Assembly (NCBI GenBank): GCA_027919835.1
Contig: JANVFP010000019.1
Location: 1 to 64,000 of the forward strand
Source of the DNA: Lentinula raphanica
Lineage: Eukaryota > Basidiomycota > Agaricomycetes > Agaricales > Omphalotaceae
Length of the DNA stretch: 64,000 nucleotides
Direction: 5' to 3'
Positions 42,461-54,312 of the stretch are shown here, one piece after another (the first letter of the stretch is position 1; each line of letters starts with the position of its first letter). Under the pieces are notes generated by a model. The model saw only the letters and a list, made by a program, of their open reading frames with translations, had not been told where the DNA came from and did no database searches. A program made the translations under genes and the position numbers.

Positions 42461-45400
42461 TCATCCCCATGGATTCCTCGTATCTTCCGCTTTGTTTGGC
42501 CCGAAAGAGGATGATGACCATGCATCTGAAAATGAACTGATATCCAAGTGAGTAACACTCCCATCTAGCCCACCGAATGATAGCCCTCCAGTCCCATCTC
42601 CAACTCTCCGACCCCCTTCTATGGTTACAATTGTATTTCCCTCACTTGTACCACTTGAGCCGAACGAATTCAACGATGACCATCGAGAGTTCAGAGAGGA
42701 AGTCACGGATGTTGGAGGAAATAGATTATATGTCATAGAAAGCGAGGAATGGTTTGGTGACGCTAAACCATCCCGGAAAGAAGGATACTCGGCATTAGGT
42801 GACTTTGACGGAGGGGTTGGTGGTGATGATTCTTCTTCACCCATTTCATCATGGACTTCCTCTTCCAGATCTTCCGATCTGTTCTTCCAGAGACCTGCTC
42901 CCATACCCATATCCAGCCTTGGAGCCTCGATAGCAGGTATAACCACCGTCTCCTGGTTCGCAGTCTCGACTTCCGCATTAACGCCACTTCCATTCGTCTT
43001 AACCTCCTCCTCGATGACCTTCAACTCAGCCTTGATCTTCTCTAGATCGAACCCAGCCGTTTTTGGAAGTGGAGACGTGGAATTGTCAGAATTCAACGGC
43101 ACGGACAAGGTAGACGATGGACCCAATGGCGTTGGTGTTGAGGAGCGTGAACCGTCCTTGCTGGAAGCGAACTCTCTCGGCGGGAGATCGTCATCATCAT
43201 TACCCTTGGCCCCAGTTGTATCAGCACTGATCCTCTTTCCCTTTCCTTCCCTTTCTTTCTTCTCAGCCCAACTAGCATAGCTGGGCGGCTTCTGCACGCT
43301 CGCCATTGTCTTCCTCTTCTCCGCCCTCTTCTTTGCTTCTGCTTTCGCCTTCCTTCTCGCGAACCACCCCAGGTTATCGGTTTGAGATTTATCGAGCGCA
43401 GCTTGCTCTTCGGGAGAAAGAACAACACGATCGCCTTCAAAATCTGGTTCCTAACGCGATGGTTAACATGGGAAGAAGTCCAGGATAGGGAAACGACTAA
43501 AGAGATCAACGACTGAACAAGAGAAAATTAGACCTACTTCGACTTCATCAAACCACCGCTCCGTGACTTTGAACCCCAGTTCTTCGAGTATAACTGGCAT
43601 ATAAACTCGATACGACATATGTCCTGCAATCTATCAATCCATCGGGTTGTCAGTGAGTGCCTGAACGCTTGAAGGGGACTACGAGAGGCGCACTTTATCA
43701 GTGACATCAACGTTCTCCAAGCCTTGTACGCCTTCTATCGGCCTCAACCCAGCTACAGTATTCACGTTGCCTAACGATCCCTGACGATCAGCAATTCAGT
43801 CAAATGATAGAATAGAAAAACATCCATGATTCTGATTAGGTACACAAAGACAGGAGAAAATGCACTCATGTCTTTGGCACATCATCTCATGTATGCCGGT
43901 ACTCACCGCTCACAGCACTACTCGCTCGAAACAGGTAGTTCAATACCCAATCGTTTCTCGCATACGCATTCACATATCTTCCTCCTACTACGCTCTTCGT
44001 CTCTTCCCAGAGTGAGGTGGGAACGGAGAGTGTAGCACCAAGGAGGTAAACGTCCTGGACTATACCTTTGCGAAGAGACTGTATATCAGTGCTCAATACC
44101 CAGGAGTGATCAACCTTGACTCACCGAACCCACCACTTCTCGCTAACTCAACCAACGCATAGAATATTACTCTCGCCCCAAGACTGAACCCAACCAACGT
44201 GACCGGTCTGACACCCAATTTGCGCTCTCTTAGAATTGCGGCTAGAACGAGTCCAGCAGCACGGGCACGATCCAAAGCGTTGGACCACGGGTTGTCGATC
44301 AAGTATCCAAGCTTGGTGAGGATGATGGGCCATTGAAGAGCAGTCATCAGCGTTGCCATTACGGTTGCCTGGAGGACTGTTTGTGAGATTTGTGAGAGCA
44401 CTTCGCCTGTCATTTAATAGTCTAGTATGAGTGACGGGGCCAGAAATGATCAGGTTCAAGGTTTCTGACCCACCAGTCAATATACTCAAAGCACTGCCGG
44501 TCTCCCGAATCATCTCTGGTTCCCAGAGAACTGAGAACACATCTCCGACCACCGGGTCCAGCACCGAGAACGGTAATCTTGGATCGTCCAGCTTGCCATT
44601 CAAAAAGCCCGGTACACTCAACACACATCCCACTCGACCGTTACGGTGGATAGGTAAAACATCGAAAACCCTGACGACCTGGGTTCGCCTGCTCATGCCT
44701 TTTCCAGCGATACCTGCGCCAGTGAGAACTCCACCTGTGGTAATGACAGCGGCTCCGGCAGAGCCAGCGAGGAAGGAGGAGGCACCGCTGATCCCTATCG
44801 TACTGAAAGCAGTTCCAAGGCCGACTCCAATGACAGGCGCCAGTAAACCGGCACTTAGACCGATGACCAGCCCACCTCCAAGAGTAGCAAGCCCAAGCAT
44901 AGCTATTCTGCGTCTGCGTAACCTTCTGATCTGCTCCTCTACCGCTCCCTCGTTCTTCTGCAGACCACCTTCGTATCCTCCCTCTGAAGTATCTTCACCG
45001 GACACCCCAACGGCGTCGACTATACGACCCTCAAACAGAAGGACATCAAAAGGTGAGAGGGAGAGTAGGGAGCCGATTCTAAATAGAAGTGCACGCGAAC
45101 GTGAGTCGTAGACGGAATCCGCGATGAGAAGGAGAAATAAAGAAGTCAGAATTGTATATCGCATATCGAGTGTTATGTGTTGGGGAATTGGAGGTTCAGC
45201 GTTGTCGCCATCATCTATAGGTTCATCTAGTTCTTCTATAGAATCTGAAGGTGAGATCGAGGATTTTCGTCGTTGTTGTCGAGTATTGGTAAAGGTCCAC
45301 TCTGGGTTGATGACCTGCTTCATTTCTACTAGCGGAGGAACCAAGTCTGTCGGTCGTACTCCATGTCTTTCCAAGGATTCGATCATTTGTTGTTCTAGGA

Positions 45401-46418
45401 TAAAAGGACACACAACGATGTGAGAATATGCGAGGAAATTGAATGGATAGAGGACCTCACCCTGGGTCTCAAGCCCAATATGATAATACAATCTTCCCAT
45501 GATTTTCAACGCCCAAACCTCCATATTTTTCACTGCTTCCCTGAACTCTTTCTTTACCACCCCCCTCTCTATACCGTCCTTCCCTTTCACCCTCTTCGGC
45601 ACCAACTTCACCTCTGTCTGCCACTTCCATTCCCACTTCTCGTTCTCACTTCCCTCACTGTTCCTCCCACCTGCAGGCACATCCTCTCCCGGAACAGGGA
45701 TCGGGACCTTTATTTTGACCTTTTCCTTATGCTTCACCATCTCCTCCACACTGATCTCCTTGATCATCTCCCGAATCACCAATGCGCACAGACCTACATA
45801 AGCGATCCGTTGACTTTCTGATAATAGATTTTTTGTTTGTTCCATTTGAGATAGAGGTGTGATCGCCTTCCGGTCATCGAGAGCGTCAGCAGAGGGGTAA
45901 TAACCCTCTTCAGAAAGATAATGGTCTTGGAATAGATATCGAGAGGTGTTCACGACGTCCGAAGACTCTTCCCAGTCTTCTTCTACATGTCGAAGACGTG
46001 TGTAATTAGACTCCGTAGTGAACGAATGTTGTTCATCGTTCTTGACAGGGTTGAAAGATTGAGAACTGGCCTTTGAGGCAGATGAGGACGAAGAAGGGCC
46101 ATCCTGAGACTGCATCGGGTTGATTCGCCAACGATTCCCATATTCGTCCGTGTTGAGTGTGGTTCCAGTCGCGTTTCCTGCTCCAACGTTTCCTTTTCTA
46201 CCGATGCTCCCAGCATTTCCTCCACTGTCACCGACGTTATTCGCATCTGAATTCGGTCGGTAATGATATCTTCTCTGGTCTTCTTCATCTAAGCCACCCT
46301 TGAGTTCGTCTTCGTAGACAATCGGCATATCTTCCCATCCTTCTTCGTCTGAATCCCAGATGTCGGTTGGGAAAGAGTCAACTGGCGAGGAAGGGCGAAC
46401 GGTATTGGGAGCAGACAT
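42461..46418 (-). CDS. DUF726-family (TMCO4/Mil1-like) alpha/beta-hydrolase membrane protein
   Basis: The start MSAPNTVRPSSPVD at 46418 is preferred over an upstream Met at 46445 because its context fits a fungal leader better. An acidic N-terminus leads to a hydrophobic glycine-rich segment (LGLATLGGGLVIGLSAG, GVLTGAGIAGKG) typical of DUF726, then FDVLPIHRNGR, and after an intron LVGFSLGARVIFYAL, with the GxSxG nucleophile elbow. Exons near 44000 and 43600 continue with YAYARNDWVLNYLF-like and MSYRVYMPVILEELGF sequence. The last exon is a Ser/Pro-rich tail ending in NPWG. At least six introns are implied. An in-frame intron near 45350-45450 is also likely. Family members are lipase-like membrane or coat-associated proteins, and the exact role is unknown. 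Confidence 0.85.
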
Positions 46419-47206
46419 AGTAAGCAATGATAGCACCAGACGCACAAGCTCCTCCTTGGCTTATACTGCTTCTACCAGTAGCCCAAGATCTTCGGGTCAG
46501 TCCAAGGTGGAACAATGTGAAGGCTTCGAGACAGAATAGATAGTAGTAAGTCCGTCCAACGAGAGAGTTTGATGAAGGGTTAGTGAGAGCGCTTAACGTT
46601 ATAATTATAAGTGCTCTCAAGCGCTCGGACTGCGCCGTACCAAGTTCCGGCTAGGCAACTGCTTGCCTTGCATACAACCTTTCCTTCCAATTGGCATGGT
46701 ATGTGTTACAGGCTTCGGAAGCCGTCTTCTAGTATCAACCTGGTATCAGCTGTAATAGCATGAACGTTGGACGTAACACGATTCTCTTGTCGTACCACCG
46801 AGATGCGTGCAAGTAAGTATGTACTAGTGGTTTCCAAGTCGGTGCAAGTTCAAAGACAAAAAATGCACTGCGGCAAAAAGGACACCGATATTATATGGAA
46901 AGAATATGTACCTCGACGTATGTGAGTATATCTCTTAGTGCAACAAACCCTCGAAGAGAGAGAGAGAGAGAAGATAAAGATTGTAAATGGTCCCAGCATC
47001 CTCATGCAAAGATATAAAGCGATTTGAGACGGTGACAGTAGCAATGTGAGTGGTGCCTGATTAGGGGAGAGGTGAAGAACAACAGATCGTACAATAATCA
47101 AGATATTGTGTGGAAAACGGGAGGTGAACGTGGATCTACGAAAGTTATGAAATGGATGCAAAATGATCATAATATGAGGGGGTTTCGCTTGGCGAACGCG
47201 AACACT
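46419..47206. other. Intergenic region with GCGCTT inverted repeat
   Basis: It holds the promoter side of the DUF726 gene, with GAGCGCTTAACG and CAAGCGCTC forming inverted arms at about 46588-46625. A (GA)n run lies near 46955-46970. No gene is seen. Confidence 0.45.
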
Positions 47207-50200
47207 CTAGGTTCTGACTCGCTTGTAAAATAGCACATATGCTTTTTGGTTCTTCAAACGAGCGTGAGGAATTAATTAAAACACTGAAAGATTGAAGATA
47301 CTCACTACGACCTGCTTGATATCCGCGTTCTTGACCGAACTGTCGTCACAGGATAACCATCCACCTCTTGATGCCACGAAAGCAGTATCTGAGGAAACGG
47401 CGTTAAAAATCATCGACATCACCGACCTTCAGTAACAGTGCGACTTACAGTGTCCACTACTTAAGTTACCGAAATGATTGGTGACTGCATAAAGCTCATA
47501 TTTGTAAGGCCCCAGTTGGATTCTGGGATCATCCCTCGATAAAACACTGTTCACCATTCCGCCGTTCAGCAACGACTGATCTGCGCCCACTGGTAACGGC
47601 GGAGGCATGAGTTCTGTCAGATCTAATCCTTTGATAGGAAAGTCAACGAATGTATCAATCTTGTCACTAAACCGTCCATTAGCCTCAAATCTCTTCAGGT
47701 GTATCACGAGGACAGGAGGAAGTCGAGCGAGCGAAAGTGTTTTAGTCGCTCGGCGTTTAGACTTGCATCGTGGACAATCCCTGCGTGTAAAAGTGAGATG
47801 ATTAATAACAAATGAAACTTGAGACCTCACCATGCATCGTCTCCTTCCATAACTTCAACATTGAAGAATGCCTTCAAACAGTTCTGCAACGGTATCTTGC
47901 CTGTCCGCGCGGGAACCGGTACAGATAAGATTGAGAAAGCGTTGTAAGTCGTTGAGGTCTATAAGATGCCAGATGAGTATATACTTTGCGCTCACAGAAC
48001 TGGTACCGTAAACCTTTTCACATTTCATACACCTCAGTTGGTTCCTGAACATCCCTTGGAAAAAATCCACGATGATGCTATCATTATTTTGCCGCCAGAC
48101 CTGCCACTCATATTCTCCCGCAATCTGCTGCGGCATGTTCTCTAATCGTTCTTCCTCTGCGGGCGTTCTTGTGATCACTGTACGCGACATGATTCGATTG
48201 GTGTCTTCATGAATGCCATCGAGGAGGAAAGACAGAAATTCTTGAGAGTCATGTTGTGAGGTGCCCATATATTGAGCATTGAGTGAGCAAAGGGTGCGCT
48301 ATAAGGAGATTGATGAGAACTGAGCAGCCTAGGTTGTGATATAATAACTCACCCGAAAATCATTTGGAGTGATATACGGCATATCCGCATGCCAAATGTC
48401 ATGGACCAGTCTGGAGAATGCCTTCGTCAACTGCCCTTTTGAGTTCATCTTGTTCATGTAGTTGATGACGCTCTTCAAATCAACCTCTATACATATAATC
48501 AGCTCAAGTAGATTTTGTGGCCAGCGATGAAAAGGAATTACCGGTAAAAAACCTCGCAAACGGTACGGTGGCACTCAAACATTGTATTGGTGCATTCATA
48601 TAGCATGTATTCCCCATATTTTTGAGTCCGGAAGTTCCTATCGGCGAATCTGCCCAATAACGTGGTGTCCATTCTCCACCCTTGAGGCGCGGTACTGGCC
48701 TTAGAGGACTCAGTCCCAACTTGACCAATGCAGTTGACGAAATACCTGAAGGTACGATAGCCGTTCCAGGTCGGGAAGTTGGTGTGGACATCGCAACCGA
48801 TGATGAGAGGGAAGTAGGAACAGTATGGGAGGGGATAATAGATCCCGCACCGGATGACGGAGGAGTTGGGTATCGCTTGATGTTCTCCTGTCTTTCTAAA
48901 GCTCCGGCAGCAGCAGCAGGAGGGGGACGAAGGATGGGATGCGTAGATGACAGTTCGGGATAGTCGATAGGCTTTCGAGAGATTGAGGATGCAGTGTTGG
49001 TTGATCCTACATTAAAACTCTTGTATCCACCGTAACCATTCATCCCTGGACCACTTGAGCTTCCTGGACCACCGTACGTGCTTGAGCCTCCTCCTGCATT
49101 TGCATAGCCTGGAGACCCTAAACCATTACCAGAGTAAAGAGGACTGTTCATCCCACTCAATGCTTCCTGACTCTGATCGACATAATCACTAGTCCTTCTC
49201 CGAGCTACTGATGGATTAATTGACGCTTGCGGCGGAAGTGGGGGCGGCGAAGCGAGACCTTCGATTTTATTTACACCATCGAAAGGAGCCGGACTCCGTA
49301 TCGTAGCAGAAGATGAAGAGGCAGGAGGAATGGGATACGATATGTGTGAGGAAAACACTGGATAGGTGATGGGTGTAGCACCACTGACAATGGTTGGACC
49401 CATGTCGCCTTCAGGTAGAGCGGTCATTGGTCCGGACGTGCCTATTGGAATTGCGCCATTGGTGGCAGAAGTAGAAGAAAACGACGTTCTCCCTATGACA
49501 GGAGGCCTCTTCATTCCAGGACCTGAGAAGTGCGGTGATTGTGGCATAGATGGTGAATAGCTTGGTGTCCCTCTTCCAGAAAGGGATGGGTGCGATGCAG
49601 ACTCTGCTGGAGCTCTGGAATGGCTACTAGCGGATGAAGAAGGGCCTTGATCCATGGATTGATTGGCCTTGTGTCCTCCCGCCCTTGTACCAGCACCAAC
49701 AGAAGGACTTACGCCGGTTTGATGTCTCGAAAGACTTGGTTGAATAGGCTGCGATGGCGACGCTGTGGTGTTAGATGAAGTTACAGGGACATGAGAAGAT
49801 AGAGGACCTCCGGGCGCGAACGGGTTTCTCCCTTGTGAAATGTGATTTGTTGTCGAAGGCAACGGAGGAGGTATAGAGATCGATGAAAGTATAGTTCCGT
49901 TCGTGGATGTCTCGGTCAGAGGAACGGAAGATGCTATTCTCATATGTTCAATTCCAAATTCTTTCACCCATGCGTCGTATCCTCCCACAAGCATCATAGG
50001 AGTCCTTCTAAGCGTTTTCTTGAATTCTCTTTCCCAGATAGCACGTAGAAGGATCGACATATCTGGGTTACTTGTGCCGCTTGTTGAAGAGATTCCCATC
50101 GAAGCGCCAGAAGTCGTGACCAGCGAGGAGGAAGTCATGAGTGGCGGTGTAGAACTGAATGAGGTTGAATTTTGATCGTAAAGGACCAGAAGCTCGAACT

Positions 50201-52352
50201 TGTGTCGATTGTTGAAAGCGGACGCCTCAGAGGTAGGGGCAAGAGAGAGCGAATCTTCAATGGTATCCGATGTGACACTACAGGATTTTGTCAATATCCA
50301 CTATGCAAGCGAAAATACTGGCAGGAGCACCTACTTTTCTCTCTGCAAGACACTAGGTTCAATACACACTGCACACGAAACTTTTCTTGAGCCTCTCCTC
50401 AATACTATGTGCCCTTTCTCAAATTCCGCTCGTTCTCTAACATCCAACAGGATCACCTCGTGGTCTTGTAGATAATGATACAGCTCCTTCGGTGTACAGA
50501 TATTCTTTTGCGGTATAGCTCCATTGCGGGAAGTCGGTAATGAAGTCGGTCGAGACGAAGATGATACGGGGCTAGAGGTCGAGGGCGGAGAGTCTGTATC
50601 AAGACATGCAGAATTAGGTAGAGATGATACCGAATGCATGGAACCATCAGAATTCTCCAAGCTCCTTGACGTCGACAGCCCGGAAGGCCTATTGAGTAGC
50701 GCCAAAGGGGGTGGGTTCGCAGTGGGTGTAGGAGATCCGGGTCGACTATCCCATATTCCGCCAGATGTACGCAAAGGAGTACTGGGTGTACTTGAGGGCC
50801 TTTCCAATACGGGTACAATGAAATTTCGTAAAGTCGCATGAGGAGTTTGTGGTGTCCCGTTGAGCGCAGGTAGAGGAGAAGCAAGAGGGACCGGACTTCG
50901 AGTAGAGCTACCAGTGTTGGACGATGTGATGCCCGAAGCATTAAAAGGAGAGCTTGTTGCGTCTCTAGTCCCGTTGTTATCTATATCAATCATGTCTTTA
51001 ATCGATCTAGTTGACCTCAGGCTGGATGTTGAACCCATGTGGCGCAGCGACCGGCTTGACCTAACAGATCTATTTGACGTTGCGCTCCGGCCTGTGGGTA
51101 TGCTAGGTAGCGCGCTGAACGCGGATGGACTGTCTGGAGTACCGTCTGCCTCGTTCAACTCATCTATACTGGGGAATTGAGCATTGAAAGCGTTTAATTC
51201 CGAAGAACTAGAAAACGAGCGGATTGGAAGAGTTGGTGATGAGGAGGGAGAAGACTCTGGAGATGGCGGTCCGAGCGTGGATGGTGAGACAAAAGCATGA
51301 CCATATAACGACGAGGATGAAGAGGCAGATGAGGCAGAGGTGGATGCGAACGAAGTCCCAGACGTCAGACTGGAAAGAGTATTTGTCGTCGCATAAGATG
51401 ACGAGGAAGAATTTGATAAAGACGAATGGATGGGGTGTATCGCGGATGAGGATGAACCTGGGACGGTCGAAGGAGCACTTAGGCCGGTCAAAGTGGATAG
51501 GGCGGTCACAGTCGATGTTGCGAATGATGGGGACAATGCATTCGGAGAAGGTATTGAAGAACTTGCGCTAGGAACGGAGCTCGGAGGGCTGAGTTCATAG
51601 ACAGGAGTTGGAGAGGTGGCAGAGATTGGAGTCTCGTCCGTATGAAGATCCTTAGAGAATCGTTTGCTCGCGGTTGTAATCGACAAGCCAGAGTTTTGTA
51701 AGGCTTTCATTCGATCCGCAATGCTCCCGCCAGATTTCTGAGACACCGAACTCCCTTCGTTAGAAGTCGTACTAACAGTGTGGTTAAGATACGATGCACG
51801 AGATGAAGAGATAGAGAACTCATACGATTTTGAACTAGTATTCTCCTTTTCTAAAAGCCTGAGCTTGGCCTCTACTGCCTGCATCCTTGAAGTCAGATCT
51901 TTATCCTTGAGATCCATTAACTCCTTCTTGACAGCGTTTTGGCCATTCTGACCCCACTCAGCAGTCCTGAAGACCATCTGTGTCAGCCCTGCAGCCTTTG
52001 TGAGAGCAACGAGTGCACCCTTGAGGTCACCCTGTGATTAACCGAATAAACAAGAAACGTTAGAACTCGAAGGACTGACTGAACTTGGATGTACCTGGTT
52101 CTCGCAAGTTGTCGCTCGCAAATACTGATCTCTCGCAGACTTGAGCAACGCCAAAGCCGAAAACCCCTTGGCAGATGACTGGACGGATGACTTGGCTTGT
52201 TCTTTCAGTGCGGTTATTGGGTCTATGTCGACTGCGGTATATTCATCTGCTGGGTCATGATTGACGTGAGCTTTTGACGTTGTCCGGGCTGGCTTTGTCG
52301 GCGGTTTGGACGGTGGAAAGTCTGGTGGTGTAGGAAGTACAGAGATGGGCAT
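47207..52352 (-). CDS. DOA4: Ubiquitin carboxyl-terminal hydrolase, Doa4/USP8 type
   Basis: Starting at MPISVLPTPP (52352), an N-terminal helical MIT-like region (ALLKSARDQYLRA, then GDLKGALVALTKAAGL) is followed by a coiled segment and a long Ser-rich linker. Next comes a rhodanese-like domain (CTPKELYHYLQDHEVILLDVRERAEFEKGH), a second Ser/Pro linker, and the USP core: GNTCYMNAPIQCLS with the catalytic Cys, GTSQHDSQEFLSFLLDG, FRNQLRCMKCEKVYG, CPRCKSKRRATK and LPPVLVIHLKRF. The last exons give SSGHYTAFVASRGGW with the catalytic His and end YVLFYKRVRT at 47207. The zinc-finger Cys pairs are present. Family members remove ubiquitin from endosomal cargo before sorting. At least seven introns are needed; the joins near the 3' end were phase-checked. 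Confidence 0.9.
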
Positions 52353-54312
52353 TATGACTTCTATAGACCTCTGATGAATTCGTGTTTTGGTTCTTCCTCG
52401 TCAACGGCGAATCGGTCCCACGAATGAAGACAATGATCCCTCTCCGAATCCAGGTAGTGAGATTATGTTGTTGATGCGGATAGTGAATGACAATCTTCAC
52501 GATCCCTGCAAGGCCTGTCGAACTAAAGCAGTGCAACGTTAAAAGCCGTGGCGGAAGTAGCTCCGGATATGTCTTTCAGCGTACCGATAAATCCCAATGC
52601 TTGCCTCAATAACGAGCCTTGGGCCTTGTCTACTATGAGAAGCACCCAAACAAAGTATCTGAGTATGGGTGGTTGAAGGTATAAAGAAAACTGAGATCAA
52701 CGGGCTGGACAACCACTCATCACTGACAGTGACAATAGTAATAGGCGCCGGGAAATCAGGTAAGCTGAAGACCTAACCCTAAGTAGCCCCCAGTAAGCCG
52801 GGGTAGCGACTTGTTCAAGTTCTCCAACACGCCGCCCGGAGCAGGACCTTGCGACTTGTTGCGGGGAAGAGTATGTACAGTCGTGCGTTAGCTGATTGAA
52901 CCGACTTGAATGTGCATGCTGTCGTTCAAGAAACTCTGAAACCCGTATGATGCTGGTCATCGCTCTCAATCCTAATACCAACAGCTACTAACAGAGTTCA
53001 ACGGTCAAAGTGATGAGGTCTGAGGCTCTCTGAGCGCACAAGGAGCATCGTTCATAGCCAAACATTATCGTGCAATGGAGCATACTTGTATCATGCACGT
53101 AATGAGGTAGTCGTACTATGCGAAGTGAAGTAAAGTATCGCTGATACAATCAGTCAGATCATCGATACACAGTGGATGTACCAAGGCGATACAGATGGAG
53201 ATCATCATCGAGTCGATAAAGTCGATAGATGGACTGAGCATAAGAGAAGTATGCCAAGCTAGCCACCTAGGAACGATCCTCTCTCACCAACATCTCCGGA
53301 GTATACTAGGGGTGGCAGCGGTGTTCTTGATAGTCGTCAAAATGATTGGATTACCCCAAATGCTGAGCGAGGATTGCATTCTTGCTTCATCCTGGCCACA
53401 TCATGCAATTCGTCCACTCGTCACCAGAATCGCAATGAATCAGAATAGATGATCGCAAGACCTAACAGGCTGAACCTACATGTACGACCGGAACCATTTG
53501 AATCTTGATCATAGACCATGAAAAGACTCCCTCTATCAAGACCTTCAGAGTTGCTCAAAATGAGTGCTTGTTCGATGATAAACTTGGAAGAGCCATCAGT
53601 AGGGACCACCAGCTCTGCCGAGAAAATGTAGCTTCAGACTTCAGCTTTTGGAGAAAATTGAAATATACTACTTGAGAGCATTACTAGGCAATACCTGGCA
53701 ATACTCGGAGGGCGTTGAATTTGATGGCATCGCGCGCGGAGAACTTGATGGATTCAAATCCTGTGGGAAGAAGCGTTTGTTTCGTCAAGCAAAAGAAAGC
53801 TAAGTACGACTCTGGAAACTACTATGTACTTGCTCAAGAAACGAAAAAACGGGCGCACTCACTAGTACTAAGCCGTATCGCCAGGTATCGCCACTGGTGT
53901 CAGAATTCAACAGGCGAATGAGGGTTAGAGTTGGGACCCAGCCGGGCAATGTTGATGAGTTCGCGCGACTTGTGAACGTTGTGATTCCTGTACATGACCT
54001 TTCCTCTCAGTTTGATGATTCAGGTTTAAGTTACCGCGAAGGAAGGGAGGTCCGAGATAAAATCACATACGAACATCTCGTCATTGAATCAAGATTGTAC
54101 TGTACCTGGCTGGCCCAGACTTTATGTAATTACACTAGTACTTTCATCCTTCTCACTCTCACTCTCACCCTTTGGCCCGTGCAAACAGCATCGATCTATC
54201 TATCAGTCCTTTGTCTTCGTTGGCGTTGGACATGGCATCAGAGTGTTGACCTGACCAGAAAGGATTATTATTACCAAGCAAAAAGTCCTGTCACCAGCGA
54301 CTCTCCCGGAAA
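52353..54312. other. Intergenic region without a clear gene
   Basis: About 2 kb separates the divergent deubiquitinase and histidine kinase genes. Short open frames on both strands lack motifs. CT-rich tracts near 54150-54190 fit a leader for the kinase gene. Confidence 0.5.

Noticed and set aside
53715..53921. Short plus-strand open frame upstream of the histidine kinase
   Set aside because: It is only 68 codons, with no motif or intron structure. It is more likely part of the long intergenic or leader region.
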